Shown piece by piece: positions 1 through 5,221 of a stretch of 6,977 nt of DNA. Positions within the stretch are counted from its first letter, which is position 1. Every line of letters begins with the position of its first letter. The position numbers and the translations under genes are program-made. The stretch is from Bacillota bacterium (GTDB lineage: Bacteria > Bacillota_C > Negativicutes > CTSoil-072), in contig JAGFXW010000256.1 of the NCBI GenBank assembly GCA_017861495.1, forward strand, positions 1 to 6,977, given 5' to 3'. Under the pieces are notes generated by a model. That model was not told where the DNA came from. It saw only the letters and a list, made by a program, of their open reading frames with translations, and did not search any database.

Positions 1-62
1 CTGCATTAATTCTAACAAAGGAGGCTTTCTTATTCTACTACTTATAGCTATAAGCTTTTCGG
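1..62. other. Window-edge stretch with no assigned gene
   Basis: No gene can be assigned here. Plus-strand frame 3 is open from the edge to a TAG at 45-47, and frame 2 is open to a TAG at 74-76. Either could be the last codons of a plus-strand gene lying mostly outside the window. The hairpin just downstream (63-85) has its short T-run on the plus strand, which would fit such a gene, but about 15 to 24 codons are too few to recognise a protein. Confidence 0.25.
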
Positions 63-87
63 AACCACATGCCTAGCATGTGGTTTT
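63..87 (+). terminator. Short hairpin, possible plus-strand terminator
   Basis: A perfect 10-bp stem (63-72 with 76-85) closes a 3-base CTA loop and runs into TTTT at 84-87 on the plus strand. There is no T-run on the minus side. The orientation suggests the end of a plus-strand transcript entering from the left. The T-run is short, so termination would be modest. Confidence 0.45.
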
Positions 88-98
88 CTGCTTACGCA

Positions 99-138
99 AA
101 AAGACTCTGTTAAGCCGGAAGGCTTAACAGAGTCTTTT
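99..138 (-). terminator. Strong intrinsic terminator behind the MBL hydrolase gene, probably bidirectional
   Basis: A perfect 18-bp stem (99-116 with 121-138) closes a GGAA (GNRA-type) tetraloop. The outer pairs are A/T runs, so a U-run follows the stem on both strands: five T on the minus strand and four on the plus strand. It lies about 42 bases past the stop codon of the minus-strand metallo-beta-lactamase-fold gene, where its terminator is expected. It would also stop plus-strand transcripts entering from the left. Confidence 0.8.
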
Positions 139-180
139 GCTCTAAACTGACCTATTGTCAAGAGGACACTAATCATTGCT

Positions 181-1167
181 CTATTCTACTGCCGGAATAT
201 CTGCCGGCACAAAAACATATCCGCCATCGTCATTGGTTCGTACATACCCTAGTCCAGGAAACGCAAGGTGGGCGCCGCCAATCAGCCAATTATTTTCCGC
301 CGCTTCGGCCAAAAATTGCTGCCGGGCCTTCGCTGCTTCGGCTTTGTCGCTGTCATACGCAATTGTCACCGAAGGATCTGCAAACTGCACTGCTGCAACA
401 TGAATGATGTCACCGCACAGAACCAATGTATCGCCTTTACTCTCAATAAAATACGCTGTATGTCCGGGTGTATGCCCGAATAACGCCCCGGCTCTAATGC
501 CAGAAGGCAAAGAACCGTTGTCATCAAACGTCTTAAACCTGCCGGCAATCATATAGGGGGTAATCGCTGTTTTTACCGTTTGAAAAGTCCGCCGGACATC
601 AACTGGGGCTTCATTCCGGTTACTATCGCTCAGCCAATATTCGGCTTCCCGCTGATTGGCGTATACTGTTGCGTTCGGAAAAACCCGCTCCGCGCCCGAT
701 ACCAAGCCCCCGACATGGTCTCCATGCATGTGCGTTAGATAGACCTCATCGATTTGCTCCGGCTTGCAGCCGGCGGCACGCAAATTATTTACCACGTTCC
801 CCATGCTCGGACTGCCCATTTTTCCATTGCCGGTATCGATCAGCACCAGCTTGGAACCCGTGTTTATGAGATACGCGTTCACCGTGCTTTCCATTTGCTC
901 ATCAGGATAAGCGCGCACTAACATGTCTTTGATTTTTTCCCGGTCGCCTTGCAACAACTGCGCTTGCTGGTCGATCAGGCGCTTATTGGTACCGTCCGAC
1001 AACGCAATTATCTCGATGTCGCCTACCAGCATTCGATAACTCCCCTTTCCCTCCGTCGACTCCTCTGCGCAAAAAGCAATATCAAACGTTACAGTACACA
1101 GCAAGAAAAGGATAACAAAATAGATAGCAGGAAGTTTCGAAGACATACTGCCGCATAACAGTTTCAT
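181..1167 (-). CDS. Exported metallo-beta-lactamase-fold hydrolase (MPH/OPHC2-like)
   Basis: The 328-residue product is a zinc-type hydrolase of the metallo-beta-lactamase fold. The HxHxDH motif is intact (H146, H148, D150, H151), followed by GHTPGHT with H236, CGD with D253, and a late GGAH with H300, so all usual ligands of a two-metal site are present. The early GDIEIIALSDGT stretch (49-60) and the overall arrangement resemble the methyl parathion hydrolase/OPHC2-like branch, whose members include organophosphate hydrolases and lactonases; the substrate here cannot be read from sequence. Residues 1-34 form a signal peptide with a long hydrophobic core ending near AFCA; the residue before C33 is Phe, which argues against a lipoprotein. 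The ATG at 1167 is preferred over an upstream in-frame start because AAGGAGG (1177-1183) sits 9 bases before it. It follows the DUF169 gene by 72 bases on the same strand with no clear promoter between them, so co-transcription is likely. Confidence 0.85.
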   Translation of the reverse strand: MKLLCGSMSSKLPAIYFVILFLLCTVTFDIAFCAEESTEGKGSYRMLVGDIEIIALSDGTNKRLIDQQAQLLQGDREKIKDMLVRAYPDEQMESTVNAYLINTGSKLVLIDTGNGKMGSPSMGNVVNNLRAAGCKPEQIDEVYLTHMHGDHVGGLVSGAERVFPNATVYANQREAEYWLSDSNRNEAPVDVRRTFQTVKTAITPYMIAGRFKTFDDNGSLPSGIRAGALFGHTPGHTAYFIESKGDTLVLCGDIIHVAAVQFADPSVTIAYDSDKAEAAKARQQFLAEAAENNWLIGGAHLAFPGLGYVRTNDDGGYVFVPADIPAVE

Positions 1168-1239
1168 ATAAGAATTCCTCCTTTTTGTACTCTTTCGTTG
1201 TGCAAGAAATACCAAAGGTAATGAAACAACAATATCCGG

Positions 1240-2001
1240 CTACTTTTTCAAGATGAAATCCGGGGACATTTCCTGCCATTTCGCCATTTTGGCCGCTAAA
1301 GCCGACTTGCTTTCCTCATCTTCTTTCATCGCAATCAGTTCCCAATCCATTTCATCGAGCGCAGTAACCACTTCGAGTAATTTCTGGTATGGGATTGAAA
1401 TGATATGCAGACCCGCCGGGTACACCTTACGGCGTTTCATCCCGTGATGCATTCCGGTTACGCAAAAATTCACCTTTCCGCTGACATACGGATAGGCATA
1501 GGTCCAGGCACAACTGAGGACGTTAGAAGTTTTCGACTCCCACAAATCGCCGGAAATATAGCTTGTAGCCCGCATAACGATATCGGCCTGCTCTGTGTTG
1601 GCCACAACAATCACCAGGTCCGGATCAAAATCGCAAAGCGAAACAGGGCAAAATACTACAAAATTATGCGCGCCGCGAACCAGCGTTGGAAGCATATTAT
1701 ACAATCTGGCATTGGCGGCCGGCGTTTTAAAGACACCAAAATCGTATCCCGCTTGCCCGCTGGCTCCTAGCGGCGGCTTATCGACCATACCCAAAACCAT
1801 TTTGCCAAAACAAGCATCATCGTCCTTCGTGATAAAAAACGGTTTGCCAATGTCCTGCGCCTCGCGAACGAATTGACAAAACGATAAACTCTTGTCAATT
1901 CGCTCTACATTTTCCGGCTGGCTGTAATGGAATTTAATTGCCACAGCAGGAAACTGCAACCCCAGCTTTTCAAACACTCCTTTTTCCGCTTCCTTTAACA
2001 T
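1240..2001 (-). CDS. DUF169 family protein (COG2043)
   Basis: The 253-residue product fits the DUF169 family, a conserved group of unknown function common in anaerobic bacteria and archaea. Visible family-like features are an early FPAVAIKF strand (17-24), SFCQFV (40-45), an ACFGK segment (63-67), a central VVFCPV strand (115-120) and the cysteine-bearing VNFCVTGM (177-184). Six cysteines (42, 64, 118, 123, 164, 180) are spread through the core and could bind metal or a cofactor, but no CxxC pattern proves this. There is no signal peptide or membrane segment, so it is probably cytoplasmic. The start ATG at 2001 has a GAAGG site (2011-2015) 9 bases upstream. The gene reads into the exported hydrolase gene and diverges from yigZ, with a palindromic repeat only about 20 bases from its start. 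The family call is fairly secure; the function is unknown. Confidence 0.75.
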   Translation of the reverse strand: MLKEAEKGVFEKLGLQFPAVAIKFHYSQPENVERIDKSLSFCQFVREAQDIGKPFFITKDDDACFGKMVLGMVDKPPLGASGQAGYDFGVFKTPAANARLYNMLPTLVRGAHNFVVFCPVSLCDFDPDLVIVVANTEQADIVMRATSYISGDLWESKTSNVLSCAWTYAYPYVSGKVNFCVTGMHHGMKRRKVYPAGLHIISIPYQKLLEVVTALDEMDWELIAMKEDEESKSALAAKMAKWQEMSPDFILKK

Positions 2002-2017
2002 ACAATACCGCCTTCTT

Positions 2018-2046
2018 TCTGTATGTCAGGGGGACGTGTGTGTCAA
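2018..2046 (-). promoter_or_regulatory. Possible promoter of the DUF169 gene, partly inside the repeat
   Basis: On the minus strand a consensus TTGACA (2041-2046) is followed after 17 bases by TACAGA (2018-2023). The -35 box is perfect but the -10 box matches the consensus weakly, and the transcript would begin almost at the ribosome binding site. The -35 lies within the inverted repeat, so the match may be a by-product of the repeat. Confidence 0.22.
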
Positions 2047-2066
2047 CAACCCCGTCCCCTTGACAC
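2024..2066. repeat. Shortened REP-like palindrome, copy 1
   Basis: A 13-bp stem with one G-T pair (2024-2036 with 2053-2065) encloses an unpaired 16-base stretch. The right part, 2038-2066, matches the right arm of the palindrome at 2850-2878 in 27 of 29 positions. Compared with that full copy, about 20 bases of the inner left arm and loop are missing, so this looks like a deletion derivative of the same element. Such GTGTCA-GGGGAC palindromes are often dispersed in genomes carrying REP-associated tyrosine transposases (RAYT); no transposase gene is in this window. The copy sits in the divergent promoter region between the DUF169 gene and yigZ. Confidence 0.85.
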
Positions 2067-2089
2067 ACCCCTAAAATCACGCCGTTAAT
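2060..2089 (+). promoter_or_regulatory. Possible yigZ promoter
   Basis: A consensus TTGACA (2060-2065), formed by the right edge of the repeat, is followed after 18 bases by GTTAAT (2084-2089), which matches the last four bases of the -10 consensus. Transcription would begin near 2096 and give a leader of about 84 bases. No better candidate was seen in the gap, but the -10 is imperfect. Confidence 0.32.
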
Positions 2090-2120
2090 GAGTACATTCT
2101 CTTTCAAACATATTTTTCCT

Positions 2121-2169
2121 ACCAGTCCAGCTTGGAAAGTCTTCTCGGACTATGGTAAGCTTAGCTGGA
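2121..2169 (+). promoter_or_regulatory. yigZ leader with two mutually exclusive stems
   Basis: ACCAGTCC (2121-2128) can pair with GGAC-TA-TGGT (2147-2156), leaving a 2-base bulge. Alternatively TCCAGCT (2126-2132) can pair perfectly with AGCTGGA (2163-2169), which would cover part of the GGAGG ribosome binding site (2167-2171). The two stems share bases 2126-2128 and cannot form together. Both are short, so this may be chance. Confidence 0.25.
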
Positions 2170-2179
2170 GGTGTATAGG

Positions 2180-2812
2180 ATGATAGCACAATATCGTACA
2201 GTGAAAGGCTACAGCGAAAGCGAATTGGAAATTAGTAAATCACGGTTTATTACCTATGTAAATCGAATTGAAACAGTAGATGATGCCAGCCGGTTTATCG
2301 AGCAAATAAAAAAGAAACATTTGGATGCCTCCCACAACTGTTCCGCGTATACGTTGGGTGACCAGGATCAATTGCAAAAAGCCGATGACGACGGGGAACC
2401 GACGGGGACTGCCGGCCGCCCTATTTTGGAGGTTCTAAAAAAAACAGCGGTAAAAAACGTGGTTATCGTTGTGACCCGTTATTTTGGCGGAATCAAGTTG
2501 GGCGCAGGAGGATTGATCCGGGCCTATGGTAAAGCCGCCAGCAATGGCCTGCTGACGTCCGGATTGGTCGAACGGGTACTGCACACCCGCCTAGCGATTT
2601 GCCTGGACTATTCACTGCAAGGGTTGGTAGAAAACAGCTTGCGCACAGACGGATATAAGATTGAAAACAAAGAATTCGCCGAAAAGGTAACTTTGACAGT
2701 ACTGGAAAAGTGGGGCCGCGAAGAAACTTTCATAAAAAAAATCCGCGATTTGACAGCCGCTCAAGCCAACATAACCTGCTTAGACCAGACCTATGCGGAA
2801 ATTGCAATGTAA
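2180..2812 (+). CDS. yigZ: YigZ/IMPACT family protein
   Basis: The 210-residue product has the normal length and architecture of the YigZ (UPF0029/IMPACT) family. The N-terminal UPF0029 domain carries SRFI (21-24), SHNCSAY (51-57), DDDGEPTGTAGRP (69-81) and VVTRYFGGIKLGAGGL (98-113 region), all highly characteristic. A C-terminal DUF1949 ferredoxin-like domain covers about 140-205. The eukaryotic relative IMPACT restrains Gcn2 signalling, and YigZ has been proposed to bind nucleic acid or interact with translation, but its bacterial role is not settled. It should be cytoplasmic, with no signal or membrane segment. The ATG at 2180 is chosen over an in-frame GTG at 2171 because GGAGG (2167-2171) lies 8 bases before the ATG and overlaps the GTG. 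It is the only plus-strand gene here, divergent from the DUF169 gene and convergent with the terC-like gene. Confidence 0.93.
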   Translation: MIAQYRTVKGYSESELEISKSRFITYVNRIETVDDASRFIEQIKKKHLDASHNCSAYTLGDQDQLQKADDDGEPTGTAGRPILEVLKKTAVKNVVIVVTRYFGGIKLGAGGLIRAYGKAASNGLLTSGLVERVLHTRLAICLDYSLQGLVENSLRTDGYKIENKEFAEKVTLTVLEKWGREETFIKKIRDLTAAQANITCLDQTYAEIAM

Positions 2813-2813
2813 A

Positions 2814-2879
2814 CGTGTCAGGGGGACGGGGTTGTTTACACACTCAAAAGTGTGTAAACAACCCCGTCCCCCTGACACG
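2814..2879. repeat. Perfect 31-bp palindrome (REP-like), copy 2
   Basis: The arms 2814-2844 and 2849-2879 are perfectly complementary over 31 bp around a 4-base CAAA loop. Each arm carries the GTGTCAGGGGGACGGGG core. It begins 1 base after the yigZ stop codon and ends 8 bases before the end of the convergent terC-like gene, so it fills the whole gap. No T-run follows on either strand, so it is not a classical intrinsic terminator, although so stable a hairpin could block exonucleases or aid termination of both transcripts. The related copy at 2024-2066 shows it belongs to a dispersed family, probably RAYT-mobilised; that origin is inference. Confidence 0.93.
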
Positions 2880-2887
2880 CGCTAACA

Positions 2888-3658
2888 CTAATTCTTGGCG
2901 AACGCCCTTGATTTCAAGAAGAAAAATGCAATGATTACAAGAGTTACCAGTGGAGATACATATTCCGGCACTTCTATATGAAAGCCCTCAAGGATCATTA
3001 CTATCCCAAGGAAAAAAATGGAATACATTGCGCCATTTTTAAGATATACATATTTTTTAATTTTTTCTATGTTTCCTACCGTAAACTGCCTTAACACAAT
3101 GGCCCCTATGCCGTTTCCAAGCAATATGAGAGGAATGGACATGGTGAAGGCAAAAGCGCCCAACACCCCATCGATTGAGAAGGTTGTATCGATAATTTCA
3201 AGATACATAATTTTACTGAGATCGGACATAGCGTTGACATTGCTTAGAAGTTTCTTTTCATTTTCTTCGGCGTTCTTTTTAAAACCATCCGTGATAAAAA
3301 ATGCAGACGATCCAATAACGGCAGACAGCGCCAGATAAGGATCATAGTTTATCGCACTGGCCACAATTCCAACCAAGATGACCGAAGCCAAGGCATAAAA
3401 CCAGGCTCCCTTCTGCAAAAAGAACTCCTCGGTTGGGAGGCCAATATTTTTGTCTTCAATGAATAGCCAATGAAGAAATAACAATAAAAGGAATACTCCT
3501 CCTCCCAGCATAAGGATAGGAGTTGACCTCGCTATGGACTCCGCCTTCTGGGACATGGTGCCCAAGACTTCTGCATTAATTACCGCATTGTCAATGCTAG
3601 AAACAATTTCAAACACCGTTAACCCGATCACAATAAATGCCATTGATAAAATATCCAT
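2888..3658 (-). CDS. TerC/DUF475 family integral membrane protein, probable metal (Mn2+) exporter
   Basis: The 256-residue product is an inner-membrane protein with about seven hydrophobic segments, near 4-20, 47-65, 86-103, 108-123, 165-190, 210-224 and 235-250. Two related motifs mark the TerC superfamily: E17-IVS-SIDNA (17-25) in the first half and E154-IIDTTFSIDG (154-164) in the second. Their acidic residues are the presumed ion-binding sites. The closest subgroup appears to be DUF475. Characterised TerC proteins such as E. coli Alx and B. subtilis YkoY/YceF export or handle Mn2+ and help load metal onto exported enzymes. The ATG at 3658 is preferred to a TTG at 3682: the purine-rich GAGAGGAGAGAG run ends about 10 bases before the ATG but overlaps the TTG. 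The gene has its own promoter and a structured, terminator-bearing leader, pointing to regulated expression. It is transcribed separately from the oxidoreductase operon. Confidence 0.88.
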   Translation of the reverse strand: MDILSMAFIVIGLTVFEIVSSIDNAVINAEVLGTMSQKAESIARSTPILMLGGGVFLLLLFLHWLFIEDKNIGLPTEEFFLQKGAWFYALASVILVGIVASAINYDPYLALSAVIGSSAFFITDGFKKNAEENEKKLLSNVNAMSDLSKIMYLEIIDTTFSIDGVLGAFAFTMSIPLILLGNGIGAIVLRQFTVGNIEKIKKYVYLKNGAMYSIFFLGIVMILEGFHIEVPEYVSPLVTLVIIAFFFLKSRAFAKN

Positions 3659-3694
3659 AAGAAATCCACTCTCTCCTCTCAAAATGCTTTACAC

Positions 3695-3752
3695 AAAATA
3701 AAAAACGAAACCAACGGTACGCCAACTGAATGTCATACCAAAGGTCTCGCTT
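3695..3752 (-). terminator. Intrinsic terminator inside the terC leader (probable attenuator)
   Basis: In the minus-strand transcript, AAGCGAGACC (from 3752-3743) pairs with GGTTTCGTTT (from 3712-3703) over 10 bp with two G-U pairs. After a 2x2 internal loop, TGGTA (3740-3736) pairs with TACCG (3719-3715), with a 16-base apical loop. A run TTTTTT-A-TTTT follows (3705-3695). This lies about 37 bases upstream of the terC-like start codon, between promoter and gene, as expected of a transcription attenuator. Confidence 0.6.
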
Positions 3753-3787
3753 ATTGGTGCAACCAATGGACAAGCCAGATACAAAAC
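3736..3787 (-). promoter_or_regulatory. terC leader element resembling the 3' half of a yybP-ykoY Mn2+ riboswitch
   Basis: The leader RNA reads GGCUUGUCC, then a perfect ATTGGT-TGC-ACCAAT hairpin (3753-3767), then AAGCGAGACCUUUG. As I recall the yybP-ykoY aptamer, its 3' half has the same order: a GGCUUUGUU-like strand, a small hairpin, then AGCRAGACCUUU closing helix P1. The gene controlled here is of the class this riboswitch often governs. However, the 5' half (AAAGGGGAGUAGC and the Mn2+-contacting loop strands) is absent, because the promoter lies directly upstream. The first hairpin extends by GCTT/AAGC (3772-3775 with 3749-3752), competing with the base of the terminator stem. This is a resemblance, not a confirmed aptamer. 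Confidence 0.4.
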
Positions 3788-3793
3788 GCATCG

Positions 3794-3822
3794 TGTGTAA
3801 AAGGATACCATGTTTTTGTCAA
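3794..3822 (-). promoter_or_regulatory. Promoter of the terC-like gene
   Basis: On the minus strand a perfect TTGACA -35 box (3817-3822) is followed after 17 bases by TACACA (3794-3799). Transcription would begin near 3787 and give a leader of about 130 bases. The site lies just beyond the terminator of the oxidoreductase operon (3842-3892), so the terC-like gene is an independent unit. The -10 is only a moderate match. Confidence 0.6.
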
Positions 3823-3841
3823 GGATTAACAACCTGCCACT

Positions 3842-3892
3842 AAAAAAAAGAGCTCATTCAGACTGCGCATTCGGCAATTTCTGAACAAGCTC
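3842..3892 (-). terminator. Terminator of the 2-oxoacid:ferredoxin oxidoreductase operon
   Basis: In the minus-strand transcript GAGCTTGTTCAG (3892-3881) pairs with CTGAATGAGCTC (3861-3850) over 12 bp including two G-U pairs, followed by eight T (3849-3842). It starts about 10 bases after the gamma-subunit stop codon. It cleanly separates the operon from the terC promoter that follows. Confidence 0.88.
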
Positions 3893-3902
3893 AACAATTT
3901 TT

Positions 3903-4448
3903 TTATTTCTGAGCCCTTCCGATTTCGAGCCCTTTTTCAAAAGCTTCTTTGTTTAACGGAAGCAACTTCGGTTTTTTGCCAAGTTTGTGTTCGATTGTTC
4001 CCCAAACAACTTCCGGCGAAACCACTTCCGTATAACCGACATATACTCCCAGCATGATCACATTAAGAACTTTCGCGTTTCCCAGCTTAAGAGCAAGCTC
4101 TGTCACCGGGGCGGAAACTACTTTAATATCTTTTCTGGTAATCTCTTTGTTAACGATCGAACTGTTAACAAAAAGTGTACCGCCTTCTTTTAATGTACCG
4201 ATAAATTTATCCAATGACGGTTCGTTCATAACAATCAAATCATCCATCACGTCACCCAACGGCGCTCCTACCATTTCGTCCGAAATAACAACGAAGCAGT
4301 TTGCTGTACCGCCACGCTGCTCGGCTCCATACGAAGGGAAGAACGTAACGTTTTTATCAGTAGAATCACAGGTTGCTTCCGCTAAGAATTTTCCAAGTGT
4401 CATAACACCTTGTCCGCCAAAACCGGCAACACACAAGTTTGTTTCCAT
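3903..4448 (-). CDS. korC: 2-oxoacid:ferredoxin oxidoreductase, gamma subunit
   Basis: The 181-residue product is the gamma subunit (POR/KOR catalytic gamma domain) of a ferredoxin-dependent 2-oxoacid oxidoreductase. The family markers are AGFGGQG near the N-terminus (8-14) and PSYGAEQRGGTANC (38-51), followed by V-APLGDVMDDLIVMN (about 60-74). The length is typical. In characterised enzymes this domain contributes to CoA binding and subunit contacts. ATG at 4448 is preceded by AGGAGG (4457-4462) at 8 bases. It is the last gene of the operon, 23 bases after beta, and a strong terminator follows directly. Kor and Vor gamma subunits cannot be told apart by eye, so the symbol is provisional. Confidence 0.92.
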   Translation of the reverse strand: METNLCVAGFGGQGVMTLGKFLAEATCDSTDKNVTFFPSYGAEQRGGTANCFVVISDEMVGAPLGDVMDDLIVMNEPSLDKFIGTLKEGGTLFVNSSIVNKEITRKDIKVVSAPVTELALKLGNAKVLNVIMLGVYVGYTEVVSPEVVWGTIEHKLGKKPKLLPLNKEAFEKGLEIGRAQK

Positions 4449-4471
4449 GTCCTCTTCCTCCTATTGATCCC

Positions 4472-5209
4472 CTATTTATCCCGGATTACACCCAACGGAT
4501 ATTCCGGAAGCATTTTTTCTTCAAGGAATTTTAACGAATCCAATGCTTCAACTCCCCAGTTTGTCGGACAATTGGTTACGATTTCAACCATCGAGAAACC
4601 TTTGCCGTTCAGTTGGTTTTCAAACGCTTTCCGGATCGCCTTTTTCGTTTTGATGACATTAGCCGGAGTGTTGCAGCTGGTGCGCTCTAAATACACCGGT
4701 GCGGTAAGCTGGTTTAAGATTTCGCACATATGCATCGGATATCCATGCTCCTCAGCAATACGTCCTTTCGGCGCAGTGCTCGCTTTCATGCCTAACAATG
4801 TCGTAGGCGCCATCTGGCCGCCCGTCATGCCATAAATACCATTATTGATAAAAATAACACTAATGTTTTCCCCACGGTTTGCTGCTGAGATGGATTCACC
4901 AAGCCCGATCGAAGCAAAGTCGCCATCTCCCTGGTACGTATAAACCAAGGTATCCGGATTTGCCCGTTTAATCCCTGTTGCAACAGCACAGGCACGCCCA
5001 TGCGGCGCGGTAGTGTTATCATAGGTTATATATTCCATATGAAGTCCGCAGCATCCTATCCCCAGTACGGCAGCTGTTTTGTCCATAACATTCATCTCGT
5101 CAAGAACTTCACCGATTAATTTGATAACGGTACCATGCATACAGCCAGGGCAAAAACCGCTGACCATATCTTTGCAGATACCGGTTGTCCTCGAATACAC
5201 TTTTTCCAT
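4472..5209 (-). CDS. korB: 2-oxoacid:ferredoxin oxidoreductase, beta subunit (thiamine pyrophosphate-binding)
   Basis: The 245-residue beta subunit binds thiamine pyrophosphate. CPGC (20-23), GIGCCG (50-55) and PHGR (69-72) are conserved landmarks of the family. GDGD (94-97) with the following NNGIYGMTGGQ (122-132) forms the Mg2+-diphosphate site. With alpha it makes the catalytic core, which decarboxylates a 2-oxoacid, transfers the acyl group to CoA and sends electrons to ferredoxin. The protein is cytoplasmic and of usual length for four-subunit KOR/VOR enzymes; like those, it lacks an extra cluster domain. The ribosome binding site AGGAGGG (5217-5223) overlaps the alpha stop codon (TAG at 5224-5222), so translation is probably coupled. 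Substrate (2-oxoglutarate or branched-chain oxoacids) is not decidable from this subunit. Confidence 0.93.
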   Translation of the reverse strand: MEKVYSRTTGICKDMVSGFCPGCMHGTVIKLIGEVLDEMNVMDKTAAVLGIGCCGLHMEYITYDNTTAPHGRACAVATGIKRANPDTLVYTYQGDGDFASIGLGESISAANRGENISVIFINNGIYGMTGGQMAPTTLLGMKASTAPKGRIAEEHGYPMHMCEILNQLTAPVYLERTSCNTPANVIKTKKAIRKAFENQLNGKGFSMVEIVTNCPTNWGVEALDSLKFLEEKMLPEYPLGVIRDK

Positions 5210-5221
5210 TTTTCTGCCCTC

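Noticed and set aside
1168..1239. A separate promoter for the MBL hydrolase gene (TTGTTG with TATTTC at a 15-base spacing).
   Set aside because: Both boxes are weak and the spacing is short; co-transcription from upstream is the simpler reading.
2814..2879. The long palindrome as an intrinsic terminator for yigZ or the terC-like gene.
   Set aside because: Neither strand has a T-run after the stem, so it does not fit the intrinsic terminator model, even though it may influence RNA ends.
2024..2879. A composite mobile element bounded by the two repeats, with yigZ as cargo.
   Set aside because: yigZ is a broadly conserved housekeeping-type gene, no transposase or target-site duplication is seen, and the repeats are REP-like rather than insertion-sequence ends.
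3683..3850. A complete yybP-ykoY riboswitch in front of the terC-like gene.
   Set aside because: The 5' GGGGAGUA segment is not found between the promoter and the hairpin or in the region just upstream, so only a partial resemblance is claimed.
4054..4467. Long plus-strand open frames opposite the gamma and beta subunit genes (also 4410-4835).
   Set aside because: They lie antisense to strongly supported genes with clear family motifs and lack recognisable protein features; they are frame shadows.
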